The notes below the pieces were generated by a model. It was not told the origin of the DNA, searched no databases, and saw nothing but the letters and a program-made list of their open reading frames with translations. This document shows, piece by piece, positions 32,908 to 41,294 of a stretch of 64,000 nucleotides of DNA (position 1 is the first letter of the stretch; every line of letters begins with the position of its first letter). The stretch spans positions 1 through 64,000 of the forward strand of contig JBHOQL010000042.1 in assembly GCA_042408195.1 (NCBI GenBank), in the 5' to 3' direction. Both the position numbers and the translations under genes were made by a program. Source of the stretch: SpSt-600 sp042408195 (GTDB lineage: Bacteria; Chloroflexota; Anaerolineae; SpSt-600).

Positions 32908-34688
32908 AATCTTCCCCTTCTCAACCATGCTCTCGCCAGCCAAACCCCTACACAGAAAACGGTACTTGCCCAAGTCACAGCACAACCTGCTTTCCTCACA
33001 GGCGTATCCTCAAAGCGCACGAGGACGAAATGCAGGCCCCCAGGAACTCTCACCGTCACCCTACCGAGGGGACCGTCTTCAGGAGCAACGGGCAATTTCC
33101 TTACCACTTGGTATTTATCCCCCTTCTTCTCCAGAAGGTAAGCCGTCCAGCCAGGGTAGTAGAAGAGGTTGAGGGTAACGGTCAGAGATTCCCTCTTAGT
33201 TAGGTAGCCGAAGAGCTCAGAGGCTGTGCGCCACTCCAAGGTTGAAATCTGGGTATCGGGGGGAATGGAACTGTAATCAATGCGTGTTTTAACCTCGATC
33301 CCAGCTATATGCAGGTCAGCAAAAGGTGACCAGTTTGGTATCTCCTTAACCCAAGCGGTGCAACCAGTCATCTCGTTGGATGTGCGCTGGAAGCGCATCA
33401 GGCCTGCCAAGGACACCCCGCCCTCCGGTGGTTTGGCGGGTTCAGCCTTTATATAGGGATAACTACCCGCGATAACTAAAAGGCTGATGAGGAGGGGCAA
33501 TATGGATTTGTCCCTTTCCTCTACCAGCACGAGAGATGAAAGGAAAGCCAGGCAGAAAACTGAAATTAGCAGCCATCTCCAGGGGAACTGGGCAAACCGG
33601 ACTAAACTCACGTTTTCCCACAAGAAAGTGGAAGCTTGAAGGGAGAGGAAAACCGTAATGGTCATTGTGGCGAAAAAGAACAAAGCTTGTGTTCGCAAGT
33701 TCCCCTTCAATCTTGGAAGAATCAACAACGAGAGGACGGTCAGGCCGAAAGGCACAATGCCCAGCTGGTAGCTCAACTCATCGCCGGGCCCAGCTGCGCT
33801 TATCCCGAAGCCCCATCGGGGCGAAAAGAGTTGGAAAAAGTAGACAAAGTGGTCGTAATACCGGTAATACCCTCCCAGCCACTGGTCTGTCCGCACGTAT
33901 TTGAACTCTAGGAAAGCCGGAAGCCAGAAGAAAGCGCTGAGAGCGATCCCAAGGAGCAAACCAGAGGCAGGAGCAATGGAAACATGGAGGAATTCTCCCA
34001 GACCCATAAAGCCGTAGAGAGGAGACAATTTCTCGCGGGGAAGCCTGCTGAAGGCTTTCGCTCCCGCCAAAAGCAAGAGGTAAAAGGCCAATACGGGGGT
34101 AATGATCAGGGTTACCAGGTTGCTGCAGAGCAGAAGCAAAGCATAGGCGATTGCCGTCCAAACCACAGCATTCCAGCGAGGTTTATCTACGTTTTCATAA
34201 ATGCCCCAGAAGACCAAAGGTATAAACACGAAAGATACGGTCTCGGCCAGAGCGGCTCTTACGTAGAGGTCAAAGACATGATAGGGGGCATAAAGGTAAA
34301 CCATAGCTCCCACTAAAGCTGCCCCCGACCCTATCACCCTTTTGAGGAAAAGATACATGGTTAGTCCCGAAAGTACAATTGAAAGGCCGAACACGATTTC
34401 AACGGAAGTGGGGATATCAAAGCCCAAGAGGTGGAAAATCTCGCCAAGGTAAGTTGGTAGGGGACCATAGATGTTGAAGAAGGGATAACCGTAACCGAAA
34501 GCGAAATCCGGTGACCACCTCGGGTAAAGGATTCTATCTTTTATGGAGCGATCCAGTTCAAAGACGAAGAAAACATTGTGGCGGGCATCGTGGGCTTTCC
34601 AGAAGTAACCAGGCATGAAGAGAGGCCCCATAAGGGGTATAGCGAGAAGGACCGTGAGGATAAGGTATGGGTCAAAGTTTCGGCGCAT
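32889..34688 (-). CDS. Polytopic membrane protein, GT-C / PTPS-related family (copy 1)
   Basis: A 599-residue paralogue of the next gene with the same architecture: helix, loop GYFWKAHDARHNVFFVFELD, YPRWSPDFAFGYGYPFFNIY, about ten membrane segments, an extracytoplasmic tail with VTLNLFYYPGWTAYLLEKKG, and a last helix near the C terminus. The YPRW and FGYGYP phrases are shared with copy 2. It probably transfers a sugar from a lipid carrier to an envelope acceptor (family-level inference). It overlaps the CPBP gene by 17 bases at its start and copy 2 at its end. Confidence 0.75.
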   Translation of the reverse strand: MRRNFDPYLILTVLLAIPLMGPLFMPGYFWKAHDARHNVFFVFELDRSIKDRILYPRWSPDFAFGYGYPFFNIYGPLPTYLGEIFHLLGFDIPTSVEIVFGLSIVLSGLTMYLFLKRVIGSGAALVGAMVYLYAPYHVFDLYVRAALAETVSFVFIPLVFWGIYENVDKPRWNAVVWTAIAYALLLLCSNLVTLIITPVLAFYLLLLAGAKAFSRLPREKLSPLYGFMGLGEFLHVSIAPASGLLLGIALSAFFWLPAFLEFKYVRTDQWLGGYYRYYDHFVYFFQLFSPRWGFGISAAGPGDELSYQLGIVPFGLTVLSLLILPRLKGNLRTQALFFFATMTITVFLSLQASTFLWENVSLVRFAQFPWRWLLISVFCLAFLSSLVLVEERDKSILPLLISLLVIAGSYPYIKAEPAKPPEGGVSLAGLMRFQRTSNEMTGCTAWVKEIPNWSPFADLHIAGIEVKTRIDYSSIPPDTQISTLEWRTASELFGYLTKRESLTVTLNLFYYPGWTAYLLEKKGDKYQVVRKLPVAPEDGPLGRVTVRVPGGLHFVLVRFEDTPVRKAGCAVTWASTVFCVGVWLARAWLRRGRLCARLP

Positions 34689-35556
34689 TTCTCTTTGCCC
34701 AGATGAACAGAATTGCTATGCCCAGGAGGATGGCGATGGTTCCTGTTATCCCACCCTCGGGGCCGAAGGCGCCACCCGAGAGGAAATGGCTCCCAGCTTT
34801 TATCTCTAGAGCCAGGATGCTGGGGAAATCTATCCCGCTCACGGGGAAACCGAGGATAGGGCCTTGGAAGTAGTTCCAAGAGAAGTGCAGCGCGGTGGGA
34901 AGCCAGAGGTTGCGCGTCAAAAGGTAGGCGATGGCAAAGAACACCCCTGCAAGGGCGATGTTGACGAAGGAAAGCACCGAAAAATGAGGGTTGAAGAGGT
35001 GAAGGAGGGAAAAAACCAAAGAGGAAATTGCCACCGCCCAGCCGGTTCCGAAGGCCTCTTCAAGGTTCTGCAGGAAATACCCCCTGAAAAGCAGTTCCTC
35101 ATTGAAGGCAGCGGGAAGCAAGGTCAAAAAAGTGAGGGAAAGGATCCAGAGGGCCTGAGGTAGAGGGGAAAGCTCGCCTGTTCTGGCCCATCCAGCTAAA
35201 ACGTGAAAGCCAAACACTACAACCATAAGCAGGGCTCCCAGTAGTAGCCCAAAACCTATATCCACTCCCAATCTCTTGCCTACTTCAAAGCCAAGGCTCC
35301 GGAAGCTCTTGCCGTCCAGAAAGCGCCTCATGATGAAAACAAGCCCGATCAGCACTGCCGTGCTTATCAGACCTGTCACAATGAAAAAAGCTGAACCAGG
35401 GCGCAGATCGGGAGCTCTGCCGATTATAAGGAAGAACAAACTATAGGTTGCACCAACCAGACCGACCGTTAGAAAGTAAAGGGGAAGAAGCAAGAAAGCC
35501 CGCCACGCGGGGTGAAGCCTTCCATCTCTGAAGAAAAACCTCCGCCAGCCCATCAT
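34672..35556 (-). CDS. CPBP-family intramembrane metalloprotease
   Basis: A 294-residue membrane protein with about eight hydrophobic segments. The CPBP (Abi/Rce1-like) motifs are present in order: NEELLFRGYFLQNLE (EExxxR) near residue 155, FSLLHLFNPHFSVLSF (FxxxH) and LPTALHFSWNYF (HxxxN). Relatives cleave membrane or prenylated proteins; the substrate here is unknown. The ATG overlaps the TGA of the upstream glycosyltransferase gene (ATGA), and the end overlaps GT-C copy 1, so it is embedded in an envelope-glycan operon. Confidence 0.9.
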   Translation of the reverse strand: MMGWRRFFFRDGRLHPAWRAFLLLPLYFLTVGLVGATYSLFFLIIGRAPDLRPGSAFFIVTGLISTAVLIGLVFIMRRFLDGKSFRSLGFEVGKRLGVDIGFGLLLGALLMVVVFGFHVLAGWARTGELSPLPQALWILSLTFLTLLPAAFNEELLFRGYFLQNLEEAFGTGWAVAISSLVFSLLHLFNPHFSVLSFVNIALAGVFFAIAYLLTRNLWLPTALHFSWNYFQGPILGFPVSGIDFPSILALEIKAGSHFLSGGAFGPEGGITGTIAILLGIAILFIWAKRNAPKL

Positions 35557-36662
35557 TGCCTCCTATCTATGAGTTCCCGATAATAGTTCAGCACTTTGCG
35601 GGTCATTTCCTCTACTGAAAAAGACCGCGCGTGGGCCCGCGCTTTCCCACCCATCCTCAAACGGAGAGCTTTGTCCTCCAGCAGGAGTTTCACTGCTCCA
35701 GCCAGGGCCTTGGGATCGCGCGGCGGGACCACAAGCCCGGTTTCCCCATCTCTGTTCACCCAGGAGGTTCCGGTTCCGAGCTCAGTGGAAATCACCGGTT
35801 TCCCCGCAGCCATCGCCTCTATCAAGACCGTCCCGAAGGCTTCGCTCCGGTGGGAGGCAGGTAAGACGAAGACATCGCAGGCATGGTAGAAGGCGGGGAG
35901 CTTATCATCTTCCACTTCTCCCAAGAAGAAAACTTTCCCATCAAGTCCCATATCCGAAGCAAGTTTCCTCCATTCCTTCTCCATGGGTCCGGAACCAACG
36001 ATTAGGAGTTTAGCCTCCAAGTCCTTCATGGCTTCCAGAAGGTAAGGTATGCCTTTGTAGTAACGGAGCTTACCCACAAAGAGGAGGATAGGCTGTCCAT
36101 AACAGCGACGAATGGCTTGGACTTCGTCATCGGGAGCCGAAGCGAAACGCTCCACTTCCACGCCCAGAGGGATGATGGTGCACTTTTCCCGGAAGAGCCG
36201 CAGATAAGGGGAAGATTCCAGATAGCGGGGGCTCGTTACGATGATACCATCAGCCCGACTGAGGATCCGCAAGAGCAGTGGGCGATAAAAAGGGAGTATT
36301 AACTTCTGTCGCACCACATCGCTGTGGTAGGTTACAACAGTGACTTTACCTTTGCCCAATAGAAAATTGGCCACTTCCCCCGGAGGGTAAGGGAAGTGGA
36401 GGTGTACGACATCAGCCGGGATTTTACCTATCAAGCGGAAGAAGGAAAGACTTAGAGGCGTTGAAGCCAGGTGAGCTAGGCGCGCTGCCTTTATAACCCT
36501 TACCCCTTCTCTTTGTTCTTCCACAGTCTTTGGCCCTAGGTTGGTGACCAGCACGGTTACATCGTGTCCAAAGCGGACCTGTTCCCGAGCCAAAAGGCGG
36601 ATGTGGTTCTCTATTCCTCCCGTGACAGGGAAATAATCTTTGTAAACGTGGAGGATACGCAT
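35553..36662 (-). CDS. Glycosyltransferase family 4 protein
   Basis: A 369-residue GT-B fold enzyme. The N-terminal domain opens MRILHVYKDYFPVTGGIENH with the glycine-rich acceptor loop; the C-terminal donor domain has PILLFVGKLRYYKGIPYLLE and HRSEAFGTVLIEAMAAGKPV, the E-x7-E motif of GT4 retaining enzymes. No signal or membrane segment: it probably works at the inner face of the membrane, adding a sugar from a nucleotide sugar to a lipid or glycan. It follows the amidase gene by 3 bases and overlaps CPBP by 4. Confidence 0.9.
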   Translation of the reverse strand: MRILHVYKDYFPVTGGIENHIRLLAREQVRFGHDVTVLVTNLGPKTVEEQREGVRVIKAARLAHLASTPLSLSFFRLIGKIPADVVHLHFPYPPGEVANFLLGKGKVTVVTYHSDVVRQKLILPFYRPLLLRILSRADGIIVTSPRYLESSPYLRLFREKCTIIPLGVEVERFASAPDDEVQAIRRCYGQPILLFVGKLRYYKGIPYLLEAMKDLEAKLLIVGSGPMEKEWRKLASDMGLDGKVFFLGEVEDDKLPAFYHACDVFVLPASHRSEAFGTVLIEAMAAGKPVISTELGTGTSWVNRDGETGLVVPPRDPKALAGAVKLLLEDKALRLRMGGKARAHARSFSVEEMTRKVLNYYRELIDRRQ

Positions 36663-36665
36663 TGC

Positions 36666-37733
36666 TTATCCGGTGAGCCCGTTGGCTAACTTATCCCAGT
36701 CAAAGTGGGGGCCGGGGTCGAGCTTGGTATTGTCAAGGGAGCAGTGCCCCAAAATGCCCCTGAAGGAGGCCAGGACTTCCGGATCCCGATGGTAAATCCC
36801 TGGTCCTTCAGGGGGGAAGCTGGGTGGTATTGAGTGCTTCTGGCATAGATAGCAAACCAACTTGATGAGGCTCTGATATTGAGCCTCAGTGTAAGGCTCC
36901 CAATAATTTTCGCCGATTTCTATGGCTTCACCTTGGTATAGTTGATTGTTCCATGTCAAGAAACCGTTCCGTGTTTTCTTGAGCAAACCCCAGTTGTCTA
37001 TCTCGATGCCAATTCCTCTCTGATTCGGGCGGATAATCCTAGCTCTTTCCTCCCGCCTACGGTTCTCTTCCGCCGATAGGCCGGGTCTTGGGGGTATACC
37101 AGCATGCCAGGCAGTATCCTCATCCCGGACAAACTGGTAAATAGTCCCGTCCCTAGCTACAAGGTAATGGGCACTGGCCCTTGACCTCGGATTCTTAAAC
37201 CAGAAGATGGTGCTTTCGGGGTTTCCCCCTGCCGTATAATGGAGGACAATAAGGTCTATGGAATTGCCGTCCCTTCCCGGGGTAAAGTTAGGGACGGGCC
37301 CTGCATAGACTATAGGCGGTTTCTCAACTTCTTCCGGTGTGGGAGGAAGGATGATACCCAGCAGTTGGGCAAGAAGCCGGCGTTCCTCAGCGGCCAGTCC
37401 AGGCAGGGATTCTATTGGGGGGCCTGAGTAGAGTTCGTAGCGGTTGTTGACCAGGTGGGTTAGGCCCGTTCTCTTAAGCAGAGCCCAGCCATTTTCCCCC
37501 CGAGCTTCGGCTAACTTGTAGATGGCATTGATAAGCTCCTGATTAGTAAACTGGTAGGATGCCACCTCTTCCGGTAACTCTAAAGTGTATTCTCCGGGGG
37601 TAAGCTTGTCGGGGGGACCATAGCGTTCTCTTATTAATTCAAGGCACTTTTGGATTTCCTCCGGTGTAAAACCCTGGGCTTTCAGAATTTCTTCAGGACC
37701 AGGGATTCTAAAAGTGATAATTTTAGGGGACAT
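36666..37733 (-). CDS. N-acetylmuramoyl-L-alanine amidase domain protein
   Basis: A 355-residue protein with a novel-looking N-terminal part (1-155: a helical stretch EEILKAQGFTPEEIQKCLEL, then a segment ENGWALLKRTGLTHLVNNRY) and an amidase_2/PGRP domain (158-345). The zinc ligands are H165 (LIVLHYTAG), H330 (LGHCSLDN) and D339 (KLDPG). Such enzymes cut the muramic acid-alanine bond of peptidoglycan. There is no signal peptide, so export or a cytosolic recycling role is unresolved. It sits between moeA (19-base gap) and the glycosyltransferase. Confidence 0.85.
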   Translation of the reverse strand: MSPKIITFRIPGPEEILKAQGFTPEEIQKCLELIRERYGPPDKLTPGEYTLELPEEVASYQFTNQELINAIYKLAEARGENGWALLKRTGLTHLVNNRYELYSGPPIESLPGLAAEERRLLAQLLGIILPPTPEEVEKPPIVYAGPVPNFTPGRDGNSIDLIVLHYTAGGNPESTIFWFKNPRSRASAHYLVARDGTIYQFVRDEDTAWHAGIPPRPGLSAEENRRREERARIIRPNQRGIGIEIDNWGLLKKTRNGFLTWNNQLYQGEAIEIGENYWEPYTEAQYQSLIKLVCYLCQKHSIPPSFPPEGPGIYHRDPEVLASFRGILGHCSLDNTKLDPGPHFDWDKLANGLTG

Positions 37734-37752
37734 TTTCCCTCTCCCTTGTGGA

Positions 37753-39006
37753 TTAATAGCAGGTTAGTTCCTCTGGCCAGTCCAGCATCATTACCTTAAC
37801 CCTGGACCCTGCTTCCGCGCTCTTCCAATCCTCGGGTATTATAGCCAAACCATTGGCTTTAACCATTGAGGTGAGGATACCAGAACCTTGCTCTCCCGTA
37901 AGGCGGGCAAACCATTCCCCACCCCTTTTCTCTACAGTAACCCTTAAGAAATGCCTGCGGTTGTCCTTGCTGGGGATTTCATCTAGTAAAATGGCTTCAA
38001 TCGTGGGTTTTTCAAGGCAAGTTTTACCCTGCATCTTCAATATCGCTGGCCTGGCGAAAAGCTCGAAGGCCACCATAACTGAAACAGGATTGCCCGGAAG
38101 GCCCAGCAGCGGTACCTTGCCTCCTAAGAGCCCGAAGGCCAAGGGCTTACCCGGCTTCATCTTGACCTGCCAGAAAGTAATTTCCCCCTCTATGGCAAGG
38201 ACTTCTTTGACTAAATCAAAATCCCCTACTGAAACCCCTCCGGAGGTTAAAATCAAATCTGCTCCTTTCTCAACTCCCTCCCAAAGTTTGGCTGCTAGCT
38301 CGTCTCTTCTATCCCTTGCTATTCCGAGGATTATGGGGATTCCCCCGTATTTTATAACCTGGGCTGCATTGGAGTAAGTATTAGTGTTGCGGATTTTCCC
38401 AGGTCCTGGGGTCTCGCCCAGATCCACCAGTTCATCTCCTGTGGCCAGGATGGCCACCCTTGGTCTGCGGATAACTTTTACCCTCCCTTTGCCGAGGGCT
38501 GCCAGCATCCCTACTTCAGCGGGCCTTATGACGGTGCCCTTGCGGAGCTTGAGCTCACCCTTTTTAACATCTTCGCCGGCCTTGCGGATATCGGTTCCCG
38601 GCTTCACTTCTTTCAGCACGTAGATAACATCACCTTCACGGCGCGTATCTTCAAAGCGGACCACAGCATCGGCTCCGGGTGGTATGGGGGCGCCGGTCAT
38701 TATGCGGATGGCAGTGCCTGGTTCCACAGGTTTTTCGCTAATATACCCTGCAGGGACTTCGTGGATGATGCGCAGTAAGCGTGGGCTTTGAGGGGAAGCC
38801 CCTTTTGTGTCCTCGGCTCTGATGGCATATCCATCCATTGCACTGTTATCGAGGGGTGGTATATCCATATCCGCGAAGACGTCCTCAGCCAGCACCCGAC
38901 CGAGAGAATCCAGCAAATCTACTTCTTCGGGCTCAAGAGGGTGAAACACAGAGAGGACTTTTTCTAGAGCTTCTTCAACGCTGAGCATAGGATAAAAAGC
39001 CTCCAT
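37753..39006 (-). CDS. moeA: Molybdopterin molybdenumtransferase
   Basis: MoeA, 417 residues from ATG 39004-39006 (MEAFYPMLSVEEALEKVLSV). It inserts molybdate into adenylylated molybdopterin. Typical motifs: DIPPLDNSAMDGYAIRAEDT, IRIMTGAPIPPGADAVVRFE, TGDELVDLG, LTSGGVSVGDFDLVKEVL and the PGNPVSVMVAFELFARPAI segment. The frame extends to 39063, but that lies across the promoter (39034-39063), so the downstream ATG is right. It heads a minus-strand series that continues into envelope genes. Its partner MoaB/MogA is at the left edge. Confidence 0.95.
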   Translation of the reverse strand: MEAFYPMLSVEEALEKVLSVFHPLEPEEVDLLDSLGRVLAEDVFADMDIPPLDNSAMDGYAIRAEDTKGASPQSPRLLRIIHEVPAGYISEKPVEPGTAIRIMTGAPIPPGADAVVRFEDTRREGDVIYVLKEVKPGTDIRKAGEDVKKGELKLRKGTVIRPAEVGMLAALGKGRVKVIRRPRVAILATGDELVDLGETPGPGKIRNTNTYSNAAQVIKYGGIPIILGIARDRRDELAAKLWEGVEKGADLILTSGGVSVGDFDLVKEVLAIEGEITFWQVKMKPGKPLAFGLLGGKVPLLGLPGNPVSVMVAFELFARPAILKMQGKTCLEKPTIEAILLDEIPSKDNRRHFLRVTVEKRGGEWFARLTGEQGSGILTSMVKANGLAIIPEDWKSAEAGSRVKVMMLDWPEELTCY

Positions 39007-39033
39007 CGAAATTCCCCCCCAAATCTTAGAGCC

Positions 39034-39063
39034 ATTATACCAAAAATGGAAAGGGAAGTGCAA
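39034..39063 (-). promoter_or_regulatory. Promoter for moeA
   Basis: On the minus strand TTGCAC (39058-39063), 18 bases, TATAAT (39034-39039) with a TGG extended -10. It lies 28 bases before the ATG and just outside repeat island C. Confidence 0.65.
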
Positions 39064-39188
39064 GGATTGGAGCTAAACAAGGATTGATTCGAGCGTGGTA
39101 GGATACCATTAACACTAATACACTAACGGCTTGGGAAGCTTTCCCACTGTTTGCCTGCGGAAAGGTAGGAGCCACACCCCTATTTTAA

Positions 39189-39480
39189 ATGCTCCTTTTC
39201 CCGGGGCTTGGGGGTGTCCCTCCACGAAAACAAGATTGGGTAAGGGACAAACCCTTGCCACCGCCCACGAGTGGGGCCCTGAGCCACGGTAAACCCACAA
39301 CCCACGAGGGTGGGCAAAACTGGGGAGCCAGGGGGTGGCCTCCTGGCAAAGGTTTTGGGGTATGTGCCCCCAAAGAACTCCAAATGGGGGCAAACTGCTA
39401 CCTCTGGCAACCCGCCCACGAGTGGGACTTTGAGCCATGGCAAACCCAAAGCCCACGGGGGTGGGCAAAACTGGGGGTGG
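39189..39480 (-). repeat. GC-rich interspersed repeat, island C (inverted)
   Basis: The 39064-39718 gap carries the repeat in the opposite orientation to islands A and B. Two 62-bp blocks lie at 39261-39321 and 39411-39472, 150 bp apart, with the same spacer (CCCCCAAAGAACTCCAAATG matches the complement of the island A spacer). A diverged block occupies 39189-39260. The remainder of the gap, 39481-39718, shows only AT-richer sequence and no gene. Confidence 0.85.
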
Positions 39481-39718
39481 AGGGGCTTGCCTTCCGCTGG
39501 TGCCGCTGCCTACGAGCGTGGCCTTGCATGGGGATGGGCAAAAACAAGAGTGAGGGAGACGTCCACCACATTTAAGGATGGGCTGGAAAGCTTGTCCTAA
39601 GATTCGCCCACAAAGGTGAGCAAATCATGGGCGCAAAGGGCCTGATTCTAACGGTTGTGGAATACATCGCCCCCAGAACATTTAAAGCTAATTTCCCTCG
39701 TGGGGCGGACTTTTGTCT

Positions 39719-39746
39719 TTGATAAAGGAGATAAAGGGTGTATAAT
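39719..39746 (+). promoter_or_regulatory. Promoter for the cupin-MFS-folate-DUF2723 operon
   Basis: TTGATA (39719-39724), 16 bases, TATAAT (39741-39746). It is 30 bases upstream of the cupin ATG, which has GGAGGAGGG before it. Confidence 0.75.
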
Positions 39747-39776
39747 GCAATAACCAAACGGCGAAAGGAGGAGGGC

Positions 39777-40124
39777 ATGATAGCTCTACATTACACTGAA
39801 GTGGAACCTCAGGAAGTTTATGGCATCCCGGGGGTGAAAGTTCGCTGGCTTGTGGGCAAGAAAGAGGGGGCTCCCAATTTCGCCTTCCGAATCTTTGAAA
39901 TGGAACCTGGGGCTGTTATCCCATCCCACGAACATGAATGGGAGCACGAGATTTTCGTCCTGGCAGGCAAAGGGATAGTGGGGGTTAATGACGTAGAAAA
40001 ACATATTGAGCAAGGAGACTTTGTCCTTATCCCTCCTGGCGCCCGCCACAAATTCATAAATATTGGTGAAAGCCTTTTCCAATTCATTTGCGTTATCCCC
40101 CTTAAGGGTGATACGAGGCCTTGA
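39777..40124 (+). CDS. Small single-domain cupin protein
   Basis: A 115-residue cupin from ATG 39777 (MIALHYTEVEPQEVYGIPGV). The metal site is clear: PSHEHEWEHEIFVLAGKG gives the HxHx(4)E-like first motif, and DFVLIPPGARHKFINIG supplies the second-motif His. Small cupins of this kind bind a metal and serve as isomerases, dioxygenases or ligand sensors; the function cannot be read from sequence. It is first in an operon with an MFS transporter (4-base TTGA overlap), which makes a sugar or small-acid related role conceivable. Confidence 0.85.
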   Translation: MIALHYTEVEPQEVYGIPGVKVRWLVGKKEGAPNFAFRIFEMEPGAVIPSHEHEWEHEIFVLAGKGIVGVNDVEKHIEQGDFVLIPPGARHKFINIGESLFQFICVIPLKGDTRP

Positions 40125-41293
40125 GTCGCAGGTTTAATATCTACGCCCTTCTGACCAGTTCCTTCCTCAGCGGCTTCCGGATGAACCTTGTGAATGCGAT
40201 ATGGCAGCCCTTCATCCTGAGCCTCGGAGCCTCTATGTCGACTCTGGGTCTTGTGGAGAGTCTATCCGGTCACCGGGGCATCATCACCGCTCTAGTCCAA
40301 CCTATAGGGGGTTGGCTCTCCGACCGGAAAGGTCGTAAGCCCTTCCTAATCCTGGGGAATGTTCTGGTAATTTTTTACCTCGGATTATGCATTCTGGCTT
40401 TTTACTACAAAGATTGGCGGATCATCTTCCCTGCCGCAATTTTCCTTGGCCTTTCGGGCTTCTCAAGGACTGTTCAGTCCTCTCTGGTAGCTGATTCGGT
40501 TCGGGAAAAAGAGCTGGGCACTGCCTATAGCTTGGTCATGAGTGCTTTCCTTGTCCCGGGCGTTTTCGCTCCCGCTCTAGGAGGCTTCATAGTCGATAGT
40601 TTGGGGTTCGGAGTTGTTTTTGCTCTGGCGCTGTTGCTGGAGGCTCTCGCTCTGTTGCCCCTTGTAAAATGGATAAAAGAGACGGTAACTCCTGATTTAA
40701 CTTCGCATCTTTTCCCCCGGAGCGAATCGCTAATCAAAATCTTTTCCCCGCCCGCTCACTTACGCCCATTCTACATAGCAGTGGCTGCCGATTCTTTTTC
40801 CTGGGGATTGGGCTATGGCATCCTTTACGGGATGCTTGCCAAAACCTACGGCCTTTCCACTTCCCAGATCGGGCTCATAGTGAGTGCATCTTTTACCACC
40901 TGGCTCATCTTCCAGATGCCTGTGGGAAAGCTTGTAGATCGCTTCGGTGATTTCAAATTCCTGGTGATTTCAGAATTGGTGGGGATTCCTCTAATGGTCG
41001 GCTGGCTTGTTTTCAAGTCCTTTAAGGCTTTCATCTTCCTACAAATCCTTTGGGGACTTGTGGCAGCCACTTGGGTGCCAGCTGTGCAGTCTTATGTGGC
41101 CCTGAGGGTTAATCAGGAAGAAAGGGGAGAAGCCATAGGCCTTCTTAACGCCTTTCGGGGGCTTCTTTCATTCCCTTCGCCTTTCTTAGGGGGGGTTATC
41201 TACGATCTTGTAGGCTTCAAAGGCCCTATTATAGCCAATCTGGTCGGGATACTTATCGTTCTCGCCATTTTCCTGCTGTTGGTCAAAGAGTGA
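40121..41293 (+). CDS. Major facilitator superfamily transporter
   Basis: A 390-residue protein with twelve predicted membrane segments. The MFS loop 2-3 signature is present as GGWLSDRKGRKPFLILGN, and its counterpart in the second half as MPVGKLVDRFGDFKFLV. The TTG start overlaps the cupin stop (TTGA) and keeps the first helix (YALLTSSFLSGFRMNLV); the ATG at 40181 would cut it. Substrate unknown; the sequence resembles drug or metabolite efflux MFS proteins. The next gene starts 2 bases after the stop. Confidence 0.88.
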   Translation: MSRRFNIYALLTSSFLSGFRMNLVNAIWQPFILSLGASMSTLGLVESLSGHRGIITALVQPIGGWLSDRKGRKPFLILGNVLVIFYLGLCILAFYYKDWRIIFPAAIFLGLSGFSRTVQSSLVADSVREKELGTAYSLVMSAFLVPGVFAPALGGFIVDSLGFGVVFALALLLEALALLPLVKWIKETVTPDLTSHLFPRSESLIKIFSPPAHLRPFYIAVAADSFSWGLGYGILYGMLAKTYGLSTSQIGLIVSASFTTWLIFQMPVGKLVDRFGDFKFLVISELVGIPLMVGWLVFKSFKAFIFLQILWGLVAATWVPAVQSYVALRVNQEERGEAIGLLNAFRGLLSFPSPFLGGVIYDLVGFKGPIIANLVGILIVLAIFLLLVKE

Positions 41294-41294
41294 G

